A stretch of DNA of 64,000 bases from Apilactobacillus ozensis DSM 23829 = JCM 17196 (lineage in GTDB: Bacteria > Bacillota > Bacilli > Lactobacillales > Lactobacillaceae), in assembly GCF_001435995.1 (NCBI RefSeq), contig NZ_AYYQ01000001.1, positions 1 through 64,000 on the forward strand, given 5' to 3'. Positions 25,858-35,899 of the stretch are shown piece after piece. Within the stretch, counting starts at the first letter, position 1; each line of letters opens with the position of its first letter. The position numbers and the translations under genes were made by a program. The notes under the pieces were generated by a model, which was not told the DNA's origin, did no database searches, and saw nothing but the letters and a program-made list of their open reading frames with translations.

Positions 25858-26232
25858 ATGCAAAGTTTTGAATGGCTACATCCTATCTTAACCCCCACTT
25901 TTAAGTTAGATTGGCTTTCTAATTTTAAAATTAAGGATGTTAACCTATTACAAAAACAATCCAACTATCAAACTTCAATTGAGCAAAGTATGGATTATGT
26001 TAATGCAACGATGCAAAAAATTATGCAAACTGAAAATTTAGTATGGGGAATTCAGCAAAGAAAAAACAATCAACTAGTTGGTATTATTAAAATATCTAAT
26101 TTGAATAAGAAAACAACATTTATTGAATTTATTAACGATAGTCTTTCTCAAATCGAACAAGAGCAAATTCTAGAAAGAATTTCTCCATTACTAAAACAGC
26201 TGGGTTGCAAAAATTTTAAAGTAATTAAATAA
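25858..26232 (+). CDS. GNAT-like N-acetyltransferase, possibly partial
   Basis: A 124-residue protein resembling the start of the RimJ/RimL-type GNAT fold (an N-terminal strand with FEWLHPILTPTFKLDWL, then VWGIQQRKNNQLVGIIKISNLNKKTTFIEF). It ends earlier than most family members of about 165 residues, and the acetyl-CoA loop (Q/RxxGxG/A) is not visible. Activity is therefore doubtful. GGAGATGA lies 8 nt before ATG 25858. It may be downstream of the mmuPM transcript. Confidence 0.5.
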   Translation: MQSFEWLHPILTPTFKLDWLSNFKIKDVNLLQKQSNYQTSIEQSMDYVNATMQKIMQTENLVWGIQQRKNNQLVGIIKISNLNKKTTFIEFINDSLSQIEQEQILERISPLLKQLGCKNFKVIK

Positions 26233-26306
26233 CTTATTTCATAACAAGGTTAATGATTATATTAATCTTGTTATTTGCTTTATAATAAATAGTATATTAT
26301 ATTATT

Positions 26307-26321
26307 TAATAATAATTACAA
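26307..26321. promoter_or_regulatory. PerR box of perR
   Basis: TAATAATAATTACAA matches the Per box TTATAATNATTATAA at 12 of 14 defined positions. It lies 19 bp before the perR start and its ribosome binding site, consistent with autoregulation. Confidence 0.55.
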
Positions 26322-26340
26322 ACTGAAAGGGAGGACATTA

Positions 26341-26787
26341 ATGGAAAATGATATTTACCAAAAATCATTAAATCTACTAAGAGAAAATAAAGTAAGAATT
26401 ACTCCACAAAGGCAAATAATTTTAAAATATTTAATTGATCATGATAATCATCCATCGGTCGAAACCATCTATAAAGCTTTGGAAGATGAATTTTCTAATT
26501 TAAGTGTAGCGACTATCTATAATAATTTAGAATTATTTGAAAAATTAGGTATTATTATTCAAATTCCTAATCAAGACGGTGGTGTAAGATATGATTTCTT
26601 TGGTACTCCTCATTTTCATGCCATTTGCGAAAATTGCGGTAAAATAGTTGATATTTTTTATCCTAAATATAAAGAAATTGATCAAGAACTTAAAAATATA
26701 ACTAAAAATCAGTCTGATTTTATGCCATCTACTAGTCGGATTGAAGTGTATGGTTTATGTAACGAATGTAAAAAACAATTCAAATAA
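26341..26787 (+). CDS. perR: Peroxide-responsive repressor PerR
   Basis: A 148-residue Fur-family repressor. The residues that define PerR occur at the same numbers as in Bacillus subtilis PerR: His37, Asp85, His91, His93 and Asp104 for the regulatory metal. Structural zinc cysteines are C96 and C99 plus C140 and C143. Asp85 rather than Glu favours iron or manganese PerR over Fur. It controls oxidative-stress genes. The AT-rich Per box upstream suggests self-control. It ends in a bidirectional terminator. Confidence 0.88.
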   Translation: MENDIYQKSLNLLRENKVRITPQRQIILKYLIDHDNHPSVETIYKALEDEFSNLSVATIYNNLELFEKLGIIIQIPNQDGGVRYDFFGTPHFHAICENCGKIVDIFYPKYKEIDQELKNITKNQSDFMPSTSRIEVYGLCNECKKQFK

Positions 26788-26823
26788 AAAAATCTCATAG
26801 ATTTTATCCATGAGATTTTTTAT
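26786..26823. terminator. Bidirectional terminator, perR and ppcA
   Basis: AAAAAATCTCAT and ATGAGATTTTTT form a 12-bp stem with an 11-nt loop between the converging genes. Confidence 0.85.
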
Positions 26824-26825
26824 TT

Positions 26826-28334
26826 TTAACCTAAAAATTGTCTTAGTTTACTCATTTTTTCAATTAACAATGTTCTAATTTGGATGTCTTTTATACTTAC
26901 TAAATCAGTCGCTAATTGAGCATGCTTAACTTGTTCTTTAGTTACAGGACCTGCTTTAATACCAAATAATTCATCCATCGCCTGAATGTCTTCTTCGACA
27001 CCCTTCCATGCTGAATTATGTTGTTTCAACACTTCTAAGGCCTCTGGACTGAAGTATTTCATAACGTGGGCAAAATCATTACGGATGTTTGGATAGTATT
27101 TTTCCAAGACTTCAAATTCTTTAGAACTCAATTTCTTTAATACTCGGCCCGAACCAATTAGTTCAGGTGGGATTCCAACTGAATATAGTGAGCCCGTAAA
27201 CGTAATGGCACGTGGCATTTTATATCCATCAACATCTCTAGAATAGCCAATGATTCCAACGTGTTGGTGACGATCACGACGCTTAGGAAAAGCATCAAAT
27301 ACTGCTTGTAAATCATCAATCAGTGGGTCTAAAGTAACATGATATTCTTTAGCAGTTTTTTCAGCGATTTCTAATAAAATTGCTTGGTCTTCATCGTTTA
27401 TAATATTAAATTCGCTCTTTTGTAGTCCAGTTCTCAACTTTTCAATAGCTGGTTTAACTTCATCTAATGGAAAATCATATCTAAACGCGGATTGGATAGT
27501 AGCGGTCTTCAAGCCTGGAAATTCTTCCAAGTAACGATCAACCAATCGAGGTGACAGGCCCCCTCTAAAAATAGTACTTCCAGTTCCGGCAATTGGATAA
27601 ACTGGTAAACCAGTCTCTTTAGAAAATTCACCCAACTTAGACAATGCTAGTTTATTTCCAATAATACTATTTAGAAAACCGTTGGATAATGCTGAATCTG
27701 ATCCAGCTAAGAACACTCGTAAATATTCAATTGGTCGACCAAAATGGTCTTGATACATATCTACGAATTTTTTCAAAATTTTAGGAGCATTGAACTGTGA
27801 TTCAAAGCTTTCAAATAACGGAATCATTTGTAATGTATCACTATTTGGATGAACATTTTTAAATTCTTCGTTTTTAAATTTAGCCAAAGCTGCAAACTTA
27901 TCTTCCATCGCAATTAATTGGTCAGCATTTCTAGTCATTGGCAAAATAGCTTCAAATAATGGTCGATTATCAAAGTTTAAATCATCCGCAAAATCCTCTG
28001 CTAACATCATCGTAGTCATAGCTTGCATTAAGCTATAGCCTTTTTCTTCCCAAATGTTTGGTAGTCTAAAAGTTAAGTACTTATCTTTACCTAGTGAATG
28101 TTTAGTAAAATAATCATAGTGCTTAGAGTAAAGACGATTTACAACTGAAGCGTCAGCATGCTTACCTTCCCAGTCCCACATATATTCATCAGCATCTAAA
28201 ACTGAATAATTTTGATATGCTTCATCAATTTCTCTAAAAGCTGATACGAAAGGATTATCATGATGTTTAAAGAAAGGCACGTTGGCGTTATCTGGATGTT
28301 GGGTTCCCATTACATTTGGAATTTTTCTGTTCAT
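26826..28334 (-). CDS. ppcA: Phosphoenolpyruvate carboxylase, archaeal type
   Basis: A 502-residue enzyme of the PEPcase_2 family (PF14010), which carboxylates phosphoenolpyruvate to oxaloacetate. The N-terminus PNVMGTQHPDN is characteristic, and conserved segments DEYMWDWEGKHAD (about 48), GSDSALSNG (about 215) and RDRHQHVGIIGYSRDVDG (about 355) are present. Bacterial PEPC of 900 residues is unrelated in length. It is the last gene of the lysine operon, 31 nt after asd, and would supply oxaloacetate for aspartate. Confidence 0.93.
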   Translation of the reverse strand: MNRKIPNVMGTQHPDNANVPFFKHHDNPFVSAFREIDEAYQNYSVLDADEYMWDWEGKHADASVVNRLYSKHYDYFTKHSLGKDKYLTFRLPNIWEEKGYSLMQAMTTMMLAEDFADDLNFDNRPLFEAILPMTRNADQLIAMEDKFAALAKFKNEEFKNVHPNSDTLQMIPLFESFESQFNAPKILKKFVDMYQDHFGRPIEYLRVFLAGSDSALSNGFLNSIIGNKLALSKLGEFSKETGLPVYPIAGTGSTIFRGGLSPRLVDRYLEEFPGLKTATIQSAFRYDFPLDEVKPAIEKLRTGLQKSEFNIINDEDQAILLEIAEKTAKEYHVTLDPLIDDLQAVFDAFPKRRDRHQHVGIIGYSRDVDGYKMPRAITFTGSLYSVGIPPELIGSGRVLKKLSSKEFEVLEKYYPNIRNDFAHVMKYFSPEALEVLKQHNSAWKGVEEDIQAMDELFGIKAGPVTKEQVKHAQLATDLVSIKDIQIRTLLIEKMSKLRQFLG

Positions 28335-28365
28335 TAGATTTTCCTCCTAAAATTGGCAATAAATA

Positions 28366-29442
28366 TTATGCTTTAAAGTAGTCTTTTGGAACGCGAGCCA
28401 AGTCATGTTCAACTAAACGTTCAGCATTTTCAACCGTGTTCCAAGCTGCTCCTTTAAGCAAGTTGTCAGCGACTACCCACATATTAAAGGCCCCCGGATT
28501 TTCATTATCAGGACGAACACGTCCCACATAAGTTTCTCGGTTACCAACTGCATTAATTGGCTGTGGATAAACTTGATTAGACGGATTATCTTGTAATGTA
28601 ACGCCATCCCCATCAGCAATACATTTTTGAATATCTTCTTTAGTAGCAGAACTGTCTTCCACTTCAAAGTAAACTGATTCGCCGTGAGCAATTGGAACTG
28701 GCACACGCACACAAGTTGCTGTAACTTTTATATCTTTAGCATCCATATCATTTAGCATAATTTTTTTGGTTTCATGAATCATCTTCCATTCTTCATGTGA
28801 ATAACCATCATCTTCAAATACATCGATTTGAGGTAATAAATTAAAAGCTAATGGATAATGCTTTTTGTCACCAGCAGTAGGTAAAATATTTGCATCCATA
28901 TTCTTGCCATCTAAGAATTGTTGAGTTTGTTTATAAAATTCATTCAAAGCTGATTGACCAGCACCCGAAGCAGCTTGATAAGTAGAAACTATAATTTGCT
29001 TTAAACCATATTTTCTAAATACGGGTGCCAAAGCAACTACCATTTGAATGGTTGAACAGTTAGGATTAGCAATAATTCCCTTATGGTCTTTTAAAGCATC
29101 CTCGTTCACTTCAGGCACTACCAATGGAACATCTGGGTTCATTCTAAATGCACTGGTGTTATCAACACATACCGCTCCACGTTTAACTGCTTCTGGTAAT
29201 AATTTCTTAGAAACTGCTCCACCAGCTGATGCTAGGACTAAATCAACATCGTCAAAAGCTTCTGGAACAGCCTCTTCTACCGTTATCTCTTGACCTTTAA
29301 ATGATAATTTTTTACCAGCTGATTTTGCTGATGCTAAAAGTTTTAATGATTTTACTGGAACCGTCGATTTTGCTAATTGGTCAATCATTCTAGTTCCAAC
29401 AGCACCCGTGGCACCTAAAATTGCTACATTATATTCTTTCAT
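28366..29442 (-). CDS. asd: Aspartate-semialdehyde dehydrogenase
   Basis: A 358-residue NADPH-dependent enzyme reducing aspartyl phosphate to aspartate semialdehyde. The Rossmann motif GATGAVGTRM is at residues 10-19 and the catalytic Cys is in NPNCSTIQMV near residue 133. An HGESV segment near residue 234 holds the substrate-binding His. Length and motifs match the family. It sits between the aminotransferase and ppcA genes within the lysine operon. Confidence 0.95.
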   Translation of the reverse strand: MKEYNVAILGATGAVGTRMIDQLAKSTVPVKSLKLLASAKSAGKKLSFKGQEITVEEAVPEAFDDVDLVLASAGGAVSKKLLPEAVKRGAVCVDNTSAFRMNPDVPLVVPEVNEDALKDHKGIIANPNCSTIQMVVALAPVFRKYGLKQIIVSTYQAASGAGQSALNEFYKQTQQFLDGKNMDANILPTAGDKKHYPLAFNLLPQIDVFEDDGYSHEEWKMIHETKKIMLNDMDAKDIKVTATCVRVPVPIAHGESVYFEVEDSSATKEDIQKCIADGDGVTLQDNPSNQVYPQPINAVGNRETYVGRVRPDNENPGAFNMWVVADNLLKGAAWNTVENAERLVEHDLARVPKDYFKA

Positions 29443-29463
29443 TTTTAAAATCTCCTATATAAA

Positions 29464-30639
29464 TTATGCTAAATAATTTTTCATTTGATTCATTGCAACT
29501 TTTATATCTTCATCAGAAGCTGCATAGGAAAGACGAATGTATCCTTGACCTCCATCACCGAAGGCTGAACCAGGTATCACACCAACTTTAGCATTTTCAG
29601 CTAATTCAAGCGCAAATTCCGCATCATTTTGGTTACATTGTGCAGGAATTTTTGCAAAGACATAGAAAGCACCTCGTGGTGTCGCCATGTCAAAGCCCAT
29701 AGTTTCTAAAGCACTAACAATATAATCACGACGACGACGATAGATTTCACGCATTTCAATTGGGTCATTTAATCCATTAGCTAATGCTTCGTATGCAGCC
29801 ACTTGTGCAGGATTAGATGGTGATGTAATCATAAAAGCATGCACTTTAGTTAGCTTTTGCATAAATTCTTCTGGACCACAGACATATCCAATTCGATAAC
29901 CAGTCATCGCATGTGATTTAGAAACTCCATTAATATAAATTGTTTGCTCTGGTAGTAATCGAGCAATTGAATAATGTTCAACTCCGTAAGTCAATTCACA
30001 ATAGATTTCATCTGTAATCATAAAAATATCATGATTCTTAACAACGTTAGCTAAAGCTTCTAAGTTTTCTTTTGAATATTCAACACCAGTGGGGTTACCA
30101 GGATAATTAATTAAAATAGCCTTAACTGCATCCCCTTCACGTTCAATAACTTGTTCTAGATGTTCTGCAGTTAGTTCAAAATTATCCTTAGATGTATCAA
30201 CCATAATTGGTTGAGCACCTAATAATTTAATAATTGGATAATATAAAGCAAAAGTTGGGGTAGGTAAAATAACTTTGTCACCAGGATTTAACATCGTTTC
30301 AAAAGTAGCATAAATTGCTTCAGTAGCTCCAACTGTAACCACCACTTCACTTTGTGGATTGTAATCAAGATTTTGCTCTTTCTTTAAGTAATTGGAAATC
30401 GCCTGACGCAATTCTAATTTACCAGTTTGAGCTGAATAATGAGAATCATTATTTTTGATACTATCCATAGCAGCTTTTTTAACATGTTCAGGAGTATTTA
30501 AATCTGGTTCTCCAATGGTTAATTTTACAATTCCATCAATACTAGATATTTTTTTATCAAATGCTCTAATTCCTGATGGCCCTACTAAATCTAACTTTTC
30601 ATTATATGTGTCTTTTAAATTTGATAATAATCTTGGCAT
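29464..30639 (-). CDS. Class I aminotransferase, N-acetyl-diaminopimelate type
   Basis: A 391-residue PLP-dependent aminotransferase. The Schiff-base lysine is in SKSHAMTGYRIGYV near residue 240, and NYPGNPTG near 175 binds PLP. Its position in the lysine operon implies transamination of N-acetyl-2-amino-6-oxopimelate (PatA/DapX role), but an aspartate aminotransferase activity using the oxaloacetate from PpcA is also possible. GGGAG precedes the ATG. Confidence 0.85.
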   Translation of the reverse strand: MPRLLSNLKDTYNEKLDLVGPSGIRAFDKKISSIDGIVKLTIGEPDLNTPEHVKKAAMDSIKNNDSHYSAQTGKLELRQAISNYLKKEQNLDYNPQSEVVVTVGATEAIYATFETMLNPGDKVILPTPTFALYYPIIKLLGAQPIMVDTSKDNFELTAEHLEQVIEREGDAVKAILINYPGNPTGVEYSKENLEALANVVKNHDIFMITDEIYCELTYGVEHYSIARLLPEQTIYINGVSKSHAMTGYRIGYVCGPEEFMQKLTKVHAFMITSPSNPAQVAAYEALANGLNDPIEMREIYRRRRDYIVSALETMGFDMATPRGAFYVFAKIPAQCNQNDAEFALELAENAKVGVIPGSAFGDGGQGYIRLSYAASDEDIKVAMNQMKNYLA

Positions 30640-30666
30640 AATAATTAATCTCCCATCTGGTTTTTA

Positions 30667-31446
30667 CTACATTACATTTTCTAATCCAACCACTAATTCA
30701 TTTACATCCATAACTTTTTCAATTCCAATCTTTACACCGTTCATGAAAGAGCCACGATCAAATGAATCTTGTCGGATAGTAAGTGCCTCGCCAGCACCAC
30801 CAAACAATACTTGTTCATGAGCAACATACCCAGGCAGCCTTACAGCGTGAACTCTAATTCCGTTATAATCTCCACCACGTACATTAGCTAATGTTTCAAC
30901 GTTGTCATCAGCACCTTGTTCATGGGCTGGTCTAACTTTATCAATCATCTTAGCTGTATTTAAAGCCGTTCCAGATGGTGCATCTTTTTTATCATCATGG
31001 TGCATTTCAATAATTTCCACATCTGGGAAATATTGTGCCGCTTCTTGAGCAAATTTCATCAATAATACTGCTGAAAGTCCAAAGTTGGGTGCAATTAAGC
31101 CACCTAACTGATTAGAACGACTTAATCCTTTCAATTCAGCTAATTGATCATCACTCAATCCGGTCGTGCCAACTACTGGACGCATTTTATGTTCAATCGC
31201 AAATTTAACGTTTTGATATACTGAATTTGGCACTGTAAAATCAACCCAAACATCAGCAGATACATTAATTTCATTTAAATTGGTAAATAGCTTAACTTCA
31301 TCAGATAGCCCATATTTACTTTTATCATTATCGTTGGCACTAGGAGCTAAGCCACCAACTAATTCAAAATCTTCAGTTTCTTGAATCATATGAATTGCTT
31401 TTTGTCCCATTGAGCCATTGTAACCAGCAAGAAAAACTCTTATCAT
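30667..31446 (-). CDS. dapB: 4-hydroxy-tetrahydrodipicolinate reductase
   Basis: A 259-residue NAD(P)H-dependent reductase forming tetrahydrodipicolinate. The N-terminal GYNGSMGQKA motif binds the cofactor, the catalytic EMHHDDKKDAPSGTAL lies near residue 146, and the C-terminal sequence matches the family. It overlaps no neighbour but is only 3 nt from dapA, consistent with an operon. Confidence 0.95.
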   Translation of the reverse strand: MIRVFLAGYNGSMGQKAIHMIQETEDFELVGGLAPSANDNDKSKYGLSDEVKLFTNLNEINVSADVWVDFTVPNSVYQNVKFAIEHKMRPVVGTTGLSDDQLAELKGLSRSNQLGGLIAPNFGLSAVLLMKFAQEAAQYFPDVEIIEMHHDDKKDAPSGTALNTAKMIDKVRPAHEQGADDNVETLANVRGGDYNGIRVHAVRLPGYVAHEQVLFGGAGEALTIRQDSFDRGSFMNGVKIGIEKVMDVNELVVGLENVM

Positions 31447-31448
31447 AA

Positions 31449-32363
31449 TTAATCTCCTAACTCTAGTGATAATTTATGCATTAAAGCATTTTCATCAAGC
31501 TTTAAAGCCTTAGCTAAGGTTTGTTTTTCCAAATTATTCAGTGATAAAATTGGTAATCTACATCCACCGACCGCAAAACCTTGTGCATTTAACACTGCTT
31601 TAACTGGTGAAGGTGACGGATACATAAATAATGCATTCATCCTAGGAGTTAAAAATCTTTGTAGTTTTGCAGCCACAGATACTTGCCCTTGCTCTAAAGC
31701 ATCCAACAAATGACGCATCTCATTTCCATAAATATGAGAAGCTACTGATATAACTCCATTAGCACCTGCTGATTTAGCGTACATAGTTTGAGCATCTTCA
31801 CCTGTATATATAGCAAAGTTTTGGTCTGTATGATCAACTAAATATTCGATATCTTCAATTGGATTACATTGTTTAACTCCGACAACGCTAGGTTCTTGAG
31901 ACAATTCTGCGATTGTTTCCTTATCCATCGAAACCCCGGTACGTCCCGGGATGTTATAAATCACAATTGGAATATTTGTATTATCAGCTACTGATTTAAA
32001 ATGAGCCTTCATACATCTCTGATTAGGTTTATTATAGTAGGGAACTACAACTAATGCTGAATCAATTCCATCAATTTTTTCAACTTCTTTAGTAAAATTG
32101 ATAGTTTCTTTAGTATTGTTACTCCCTGTACCAGCGATAACTGGTACTCTTTTGTTAACAATTACAGCAAAATTTTTATAAAGCTCTAATTTTTCATCAT
32201 GAGTTAAAGTTGGTGTCTCACCTGTAGTACCACCAATGACAAATCCACGACTACCCGTTTCTAATAAGTGATTGGTTAATTTTTTTAATGCAACGTAATC
32301 AATTTCATCGTTTTCGTTGAACGGTGTAATGATTGCGGTCATTAAGTCTACATTTTCAAACAT
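31449..32363 (-). CDS. dapA: 4-hydroxy-tetrahydrodipicolinate synthase
   Basis: A 304-residue Schiff-base aldolase condensing aspartate semialdehyde with pyruvate. [10 protein letters not shown] (about residue 43) and [10 protein letters not shown] (about 106) hold the active-site Thr and Tyr. The catalytic Lys is in [10 protein letters not shown] near 163. Bacterial DapA is usually feedback sensitive to lysine only in some lineages, so the riboswitch may be the main control here. It is the fourth gene of the operon. Confidence 0.95.
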   Translation of the reverse strand: MFENVDLMTAIITPFNENDEIDYVALKKLTNHLLETGSRGFVIGGTTGETPTLTHDEKLELYKNFAVIVNKRVPVIAGTGSNNTKETINFTKEVEKIDGIDSALVVVPYYNKPNQRCMKAHFKSVADNTNIPIVIYNIPGRTGVSMDKETIAELSQEPSVVGVKQCNPIEDIEYLVDHTDQNFAIYTGEDAQTMYAKSAGANGVISVASHIYGNEMRHLLDALEQGQVSVAAKLQRFLTPRMNALFMYPSPSPVKAVLNAQGFAVGGCRLPILSLNNLEKQTLAKALKLDENALMHKLSLELGD

Positions 32364-32384
32364 AATAACGCCCCTATTTATTTA

Positions 32385-33533
32385 CTAATTATTACTCATT
32401 CTAAATTCAATAAACTGAATGATTGCTTTTACTCCCTTTTCAATTGATGTCTCTTTAGGGTTAAAAGTATCTGAATGCAATTGCGAATCATCTTCTACCC
32501 CTAGCCAAAACATCGTTCCAGGAAATTTATGCAATAAGTAACCAAAATCTTCACCAGTCATGGCTGGTTTAGTTTCTATGAATTCAATTTGTTTATTGTT
32601 CTTCATAAAGTTAATAAAATTATCGGTAAGTTCTGGATTATTTTCTACTGGTAAATAACCACCCTGATTTAACTCAACATCGACATCACAATCAAAACTA
32701 ATTGCAATTCCTTTACCAATTGCTTTCAAGCGAGCATCAATTTTTTTAATCATACTTTGGTTTAAGCCCCTAATTGTTCCTTCAATTCGAGCTTCACCTG
32801 CAATCACATTTCTAATCGTTCCAGCAGTTAATTTACCAAAGGTAATTACGCCACTTTGGATTGGATCAATACTACGTGATATCACCGTTTGAACTTGACT
32901 AATAAACTCACTAGCAGAAACAACCATGTCATTAGCTAGTTGTGGATAAGCGGCATGACCACCTTTTCCTTTTAAAGTAACATTGACTTCAGTGGTTCCA
33001 GCAAAAAGGGTTCCCATACGACATCCAATACTACCAGCTGGTAATTGGGGGTTATCATGTAATCCATAGAATTCATCCGGACACCATTTACCCTGAAAAA
33101 CGCCTAACTCATATGCAATCTTACCGCCATTTTCACTTTCTTCGGCCGGCTGAAAGAAAAATACCAAATTATCTTTTGGCTGATGTTCAGAAAAATAGTT
33201 TAATATCCCTAAAGCTACAGTCATATGAATGTCATGACCACAGGCGTGCATTTTCCCTAAATTTTTAGATTGATAGTCTAAGCCTGTATGTTCAGTAACT
33301 GGTAAAGCATCAATGTCACATCGATAACCAATTGTTCGAGTAGGATTGCTACCATTAACATGTACCAAGGTAGCAGTTGGTAGACTTTCAATAGTTTTTA
33401 ATTCTAAGTAATCTTGCTTAAAACTTCCTATTATATCTCTTAGATATTTTGCGGTTTCATTCTCTTGTAATGCTAATTCTGGAATTTGATGAAAATGTCG
33501 ACGAATATCAATTAAATCTTTTGAACTTAACAT
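32385..33533 (-). CDS. dapL: N-acetyldiaminopimelate deacetylase
   Basis: A 382-residue M20-family metallohydrolase removing acetate from N-acetyl-LL-diaminopimelate. Metal-binding signatures GKMHACGHDIHMTVAL (about 92) and FFQPAEESENGG (about 126), and PAMTGEDFGYLL near the C-terminus, match. Together with the neighbouring acetyltransferase this shows that the acetylated branch of the pathway is used. The start ATG has a weak AAAGTTGTGA site. Confidence 0.9.
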   Translation of the reverse strand: MLSSKDLIDIRRHFHQIPELALQENETAKYLRDIIGSFKQDYLELKTIESLPTATLVHVNGSNPTRTIGYRCDIDALPVTEHTGLDYQSKNLGKMHACGHDIHMTVALGILNYFSEHQPKDNLVFFFQPAEESENGGKIAYELGVFQGKWCPDEFYGLHDNPQLPAGSIGCRMGTLFAGTTEVNVTLKGKGGHAAYPQLANDMVVSASEFISQVQTVISRSIDPIQSGVITFGKLTAGTIRNVIAGEARIEGTIRGLNQSMIKKIDARLKAIGKGIAISFDCDVDVELNQGGYLPVENNPELTDNFINFMKNNKQIEFIETKPAMTGEDFGYLLHKFPGTMFWLGVEDDSQLHSDTFNPKETSIEKGVKAIIQFIEFRMSNN

Positions 33534-33539
33534 ATAAAA

Positions 33540-34250
33540 TCACAACTTTCTCAAATCATCTTGTAATTCAGTTTTAGATTTAGTTTTATCATCAATTTTT
33601 TTAATTACTCTAGCTGGCATCCCAGCTACTAATGTATTCGGTTCAACATCTTCAGTAACAACTGCACCAGCTGCAACTACTGCACCGTCACCAACGTGTA
33701 CCCCTTCGATGACTACTACATTAGCTCCAATCATTACATTATCTCCAATTGTAACTGGTTCAGCTGAAGCAGGTTCTACTACACCAGCCAACACGGCGCC
33801 AGCTCCAATGTGACTGTGTTTACCAACAATTGCACGTCCACCCATAACAACTCCCATATCAATCATGGAATTATCACCGATTTCAGCCCCAATATTAATT
33901 AAAGCACCCATCATAATCACTGCATTGTTACCAATTGATACTTGGTCTCTAATAACAGCACCCGGTTCAATTCGGGCATTAATGTTTTTCATATCAATTA
34001 ATGGAACTGCAGAGTTACGAGCAGCATTTTCAATTTCATAATTATCGATTGAATCAGCATTATTTTCTAAGAAGGCTTTAACATCTCTCCAATCTCCAAA
34101 AATAACTCCGGAATGAGCCTCAACAAAAGCCTTTATATTAGATGGATATTCAATTTGGTCTAACTTACCACTCACATAAACTTTCACTGGGGTTTTTTTA
34201 TCTGCATTACTAATAAAATTGATAATTTCTTGAGCGTCTAATTGTGCCAT
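33540..34250 (-). CDS. dapH: Tetrahydrodipicolinate N-acetyltransferase
   Basis: A left-handed beta-helix acyltransferase of about 236 residues that acetylates tetrahydrodipicolinate. Hexapeptide repeats are plain from about residue 85 ([20 protein letters not shown], then [20 protein letters not shown] and later [20 protein letters not shown]). ATG 34250 is preferred because GGAGG lies 7 nt before it; a longer frame exists. The gene is also called dapD in some Gram-positive annotations. It is 26 nt downstream of lysA. Confidence 0.93.
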   Translation of the reverse strand: MAQLDAQEIINFISNADKKTPVKVYVSGKLDQIEYPSNIKAFVEAHSGVIFGDWRDVKAFLENNADSIDNYEIENAARNSAVPLIDMKNINARIEPGAVIRDQVSIGNNAVIMMGALINIGAEIGDNSMIDMGVVMGGRAIVGKHSHIGAGAVLAGVVEPASAEPVTIGDNVMIGANVVVIEGVHVGDGAVVAAGAVVTEDVEPNTLVAGMPARVIKKIDDKTKSKTELQDDLRKL

Positions 34251-34275
34251 GTAAATTTCCTCCAATTATCTAAAA

Positions 34276-35580
34276 CTAATATTTTAAATCTAGTCTGACT
34301 AAGTCTTCATAACTTTGTCGTTTAATAACTAACTTATCTTGGCCATTTTCTACAAATACAACTGCTGGCTTTAAATTAAGATTATAGTTAGAAGCCATTG
34401 CGTATCCATAAGCACCGGTAGCAAACATTGCTAAGATATCCCCGGGTTGTGTACGTGGTAAATTAATATTTTGAATTAAGATGTCACCAGATTCACAATA
34501 TTTTCCAGCAATTCTAACTGGGGTGCTTTTTGGTTTATCATTAGCTTTATTAGCTATAACAGCTTCATATTTAGCCTGATACAAAGCTGGACGAATGTTG
34601 TCACCCATACCACCGTCTACGGTTACATATGATTTGATACCTGAAACATCTTTTCTTGAGCCAACTGTATATAAGTTATATCCTGCCGGCCCAATAATCG
34701 ATCTACCTGGTTCAATCCAAATGGCTGGTAAATTAATTCCTTTTTGATTAGAACGTTTTTTTATAGCTTTAACAATTGCATCCACAAACTTTTCCGGTGC
34801 AATTGGGTCATCTTCTTCACTGTATTTAATTCCAAATCCGCCCCCAACGTTTAATACTTGGGGTTGATAGTCAAATTTTTGATGCCATTCAGCTGACAAA
34901 TCAACTAATTTTTCAGCTGCCATCACAAAACCATTGACTTCAAAGATTTGTGATCCAATGTGAGCATGAATGCCTAGCATATTCATTCTAGGATTATCTA
35001 GAACCATCTTTAAGGCTTGTTCAGCTTGCTTACTTTCAACATCAAAACCAAACTTACTGTCAACTTGACCAGTTTGATCATATTCATGAGTATGAGCTGA
35101 AATACCTGGTGTAATTCTAAGCATCACATTGGTAGTTGTATTTAGCTCTTCTAAAACTTGATTTAGTAGACTAATTTCATGAAAATTATCTAATATAATA
35201 ACGCCAACGTGGTTTTTAACTGCCATTACTAGTTCTTCAACAGACTTATTATTACCGTGAAAACTAACTTTATCCATTGGGAAGTCAGCCTGCAAAGCGG
35301 TATATATTTCACCACCAGATACGACGTCAATATGACAATTTTCCTGTTTCATAACTTGGTAAGTAGCAACGCTAGCAAATGCTTTACTTGCGTAACTAAC
35401 TTCGTATTCAACTTGATTATCTTCAAATACTGATTTGAAGTGATTAATTTGTTCTCTAATTTTTGAAACATCATAGACTACTAATGGAGTTCCATACTTA
35501 TGAGCCAATTCAACGGAATCAACGCCACCAATCATTAAGTGGTTGTGTCTAGTTTCATAATCAAAATCATTTTCAATCAT
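34276..35580 (-). CDS. lysA: Diaminopimelate decarboxylase
   Basis: A PLP-dependent enzyme of about 434 residues converting meso-diaminopimelate to lysine. The PLP lysine is in VSYASKAFAS near residue 56, with HIGSQIF, NVGGGFGIKY and EPGRSII further on, and the catalytic CESGDIL near residue 345. ATG 35580 (or 35583, adjacent) is preferred because GGAGG is 4-7 nt upstream; a frame running 53 residues further would cross the riboswitch terminator and is rejected. It is the first gene of the lysine operon. Confidence 0.95.
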   Translation of the reverse strand: MIENDFDYETRHNHLMIGGVDSVELAHKYGTPLVVYDVSKIREQINHFKSVFEDNQVEYEVSYASKAFASVATYQVMKQENCHIDVVSGGEIYTALQADFPMDKVSFHGNNKSVEELVMAVKNHVGVIILDNFHEISLLNQVLEELNTTTNVMLRITPGISAHTHEYDQTGQVDSKFGFDVESKQAEQALKMVLDNPRMNMLGIHAHIGSQIFEVNGFVMAAEKLVDLSAEWHQKFDYQPQVLNVGGGFGIKYSEEDDPIAPEKFVDAIVKAIKKRSNQKGINLPAIWIEPGRSIIGPAGYNLYTVGSRKDVSGIKSYVTVDGGMGDNIRPALYQAKYEAVIANKANDKPKSTPVRIAGKYCESGDILIQNINLPRTQPGDILAMFATGAYGYAMASNYNLNLKPAVVFVENGQDKLVIKRQSYEDLVRLDLKY

Positions 35581-35633
35581 CATAAATCCTCCAATAATTT
35601 TTATCGAAGTTATCGAACAAATAATCCATTTTA

Positions 35634-35672
35634 GAAAAAAGGATTCTTCTGTTCGCTTAAACAAAAGAATCC
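35634..35672 (-). terminator. Lysine riboswitch terminator
   Basis: GGATTCTTTTGTT and AACAGAAGAATCC form a 13-bp stem on the minus strand followed by TTTTTTC, about 50 nt before lysA. It is the OFF state of the riboswitch. Confidence 0.85.
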
Positions 35673-35709
35673 CCCAATTTTTTAGATAAAAAACTATTAT
35701 TCGGTATAA

Positions 35710-35892
35710 TTTTGTCGATAGCGCCCCATAAGCTTTCATACTTATGACAGTTCATAGCCTATTAAGCTAAGCCCCAGAAAGAAAAATCACATATAAAATT
35801 CTTTCTTCGGCAATCTCCCCTTTCAAATAACCTCATAGCCAATATGTGATAACTCGGTTATTTTACTTTTGTCGACTGCGACCTCTTCGATT
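35710..35892 (-). ncRNA. Lysine riboswitch (L box)
   Basis: Read on the minus strand, the conserved aptamer blocks occur in order: GAGGTCGC near the 5' end, then AAGGGGAGATTGCCGAAG, and TTTCTGGGGCTTAG and GGGGCGC towards the 3' end. The size, about 180 nt, and its position before lysA with a following terminator match the class. Lysine should switch the operon off. The 5' limit is set by the promoter at 35900. Confidence 0.9.
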
Positions 35893-35899
35893 AAATAAA

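Noticed and set aside
35581-35739. N-terminal extension of lysA
   Set aside because: It runs through the riboswitch terminator; the GGAGG site and ATG at 35580-35583 fit the known length.
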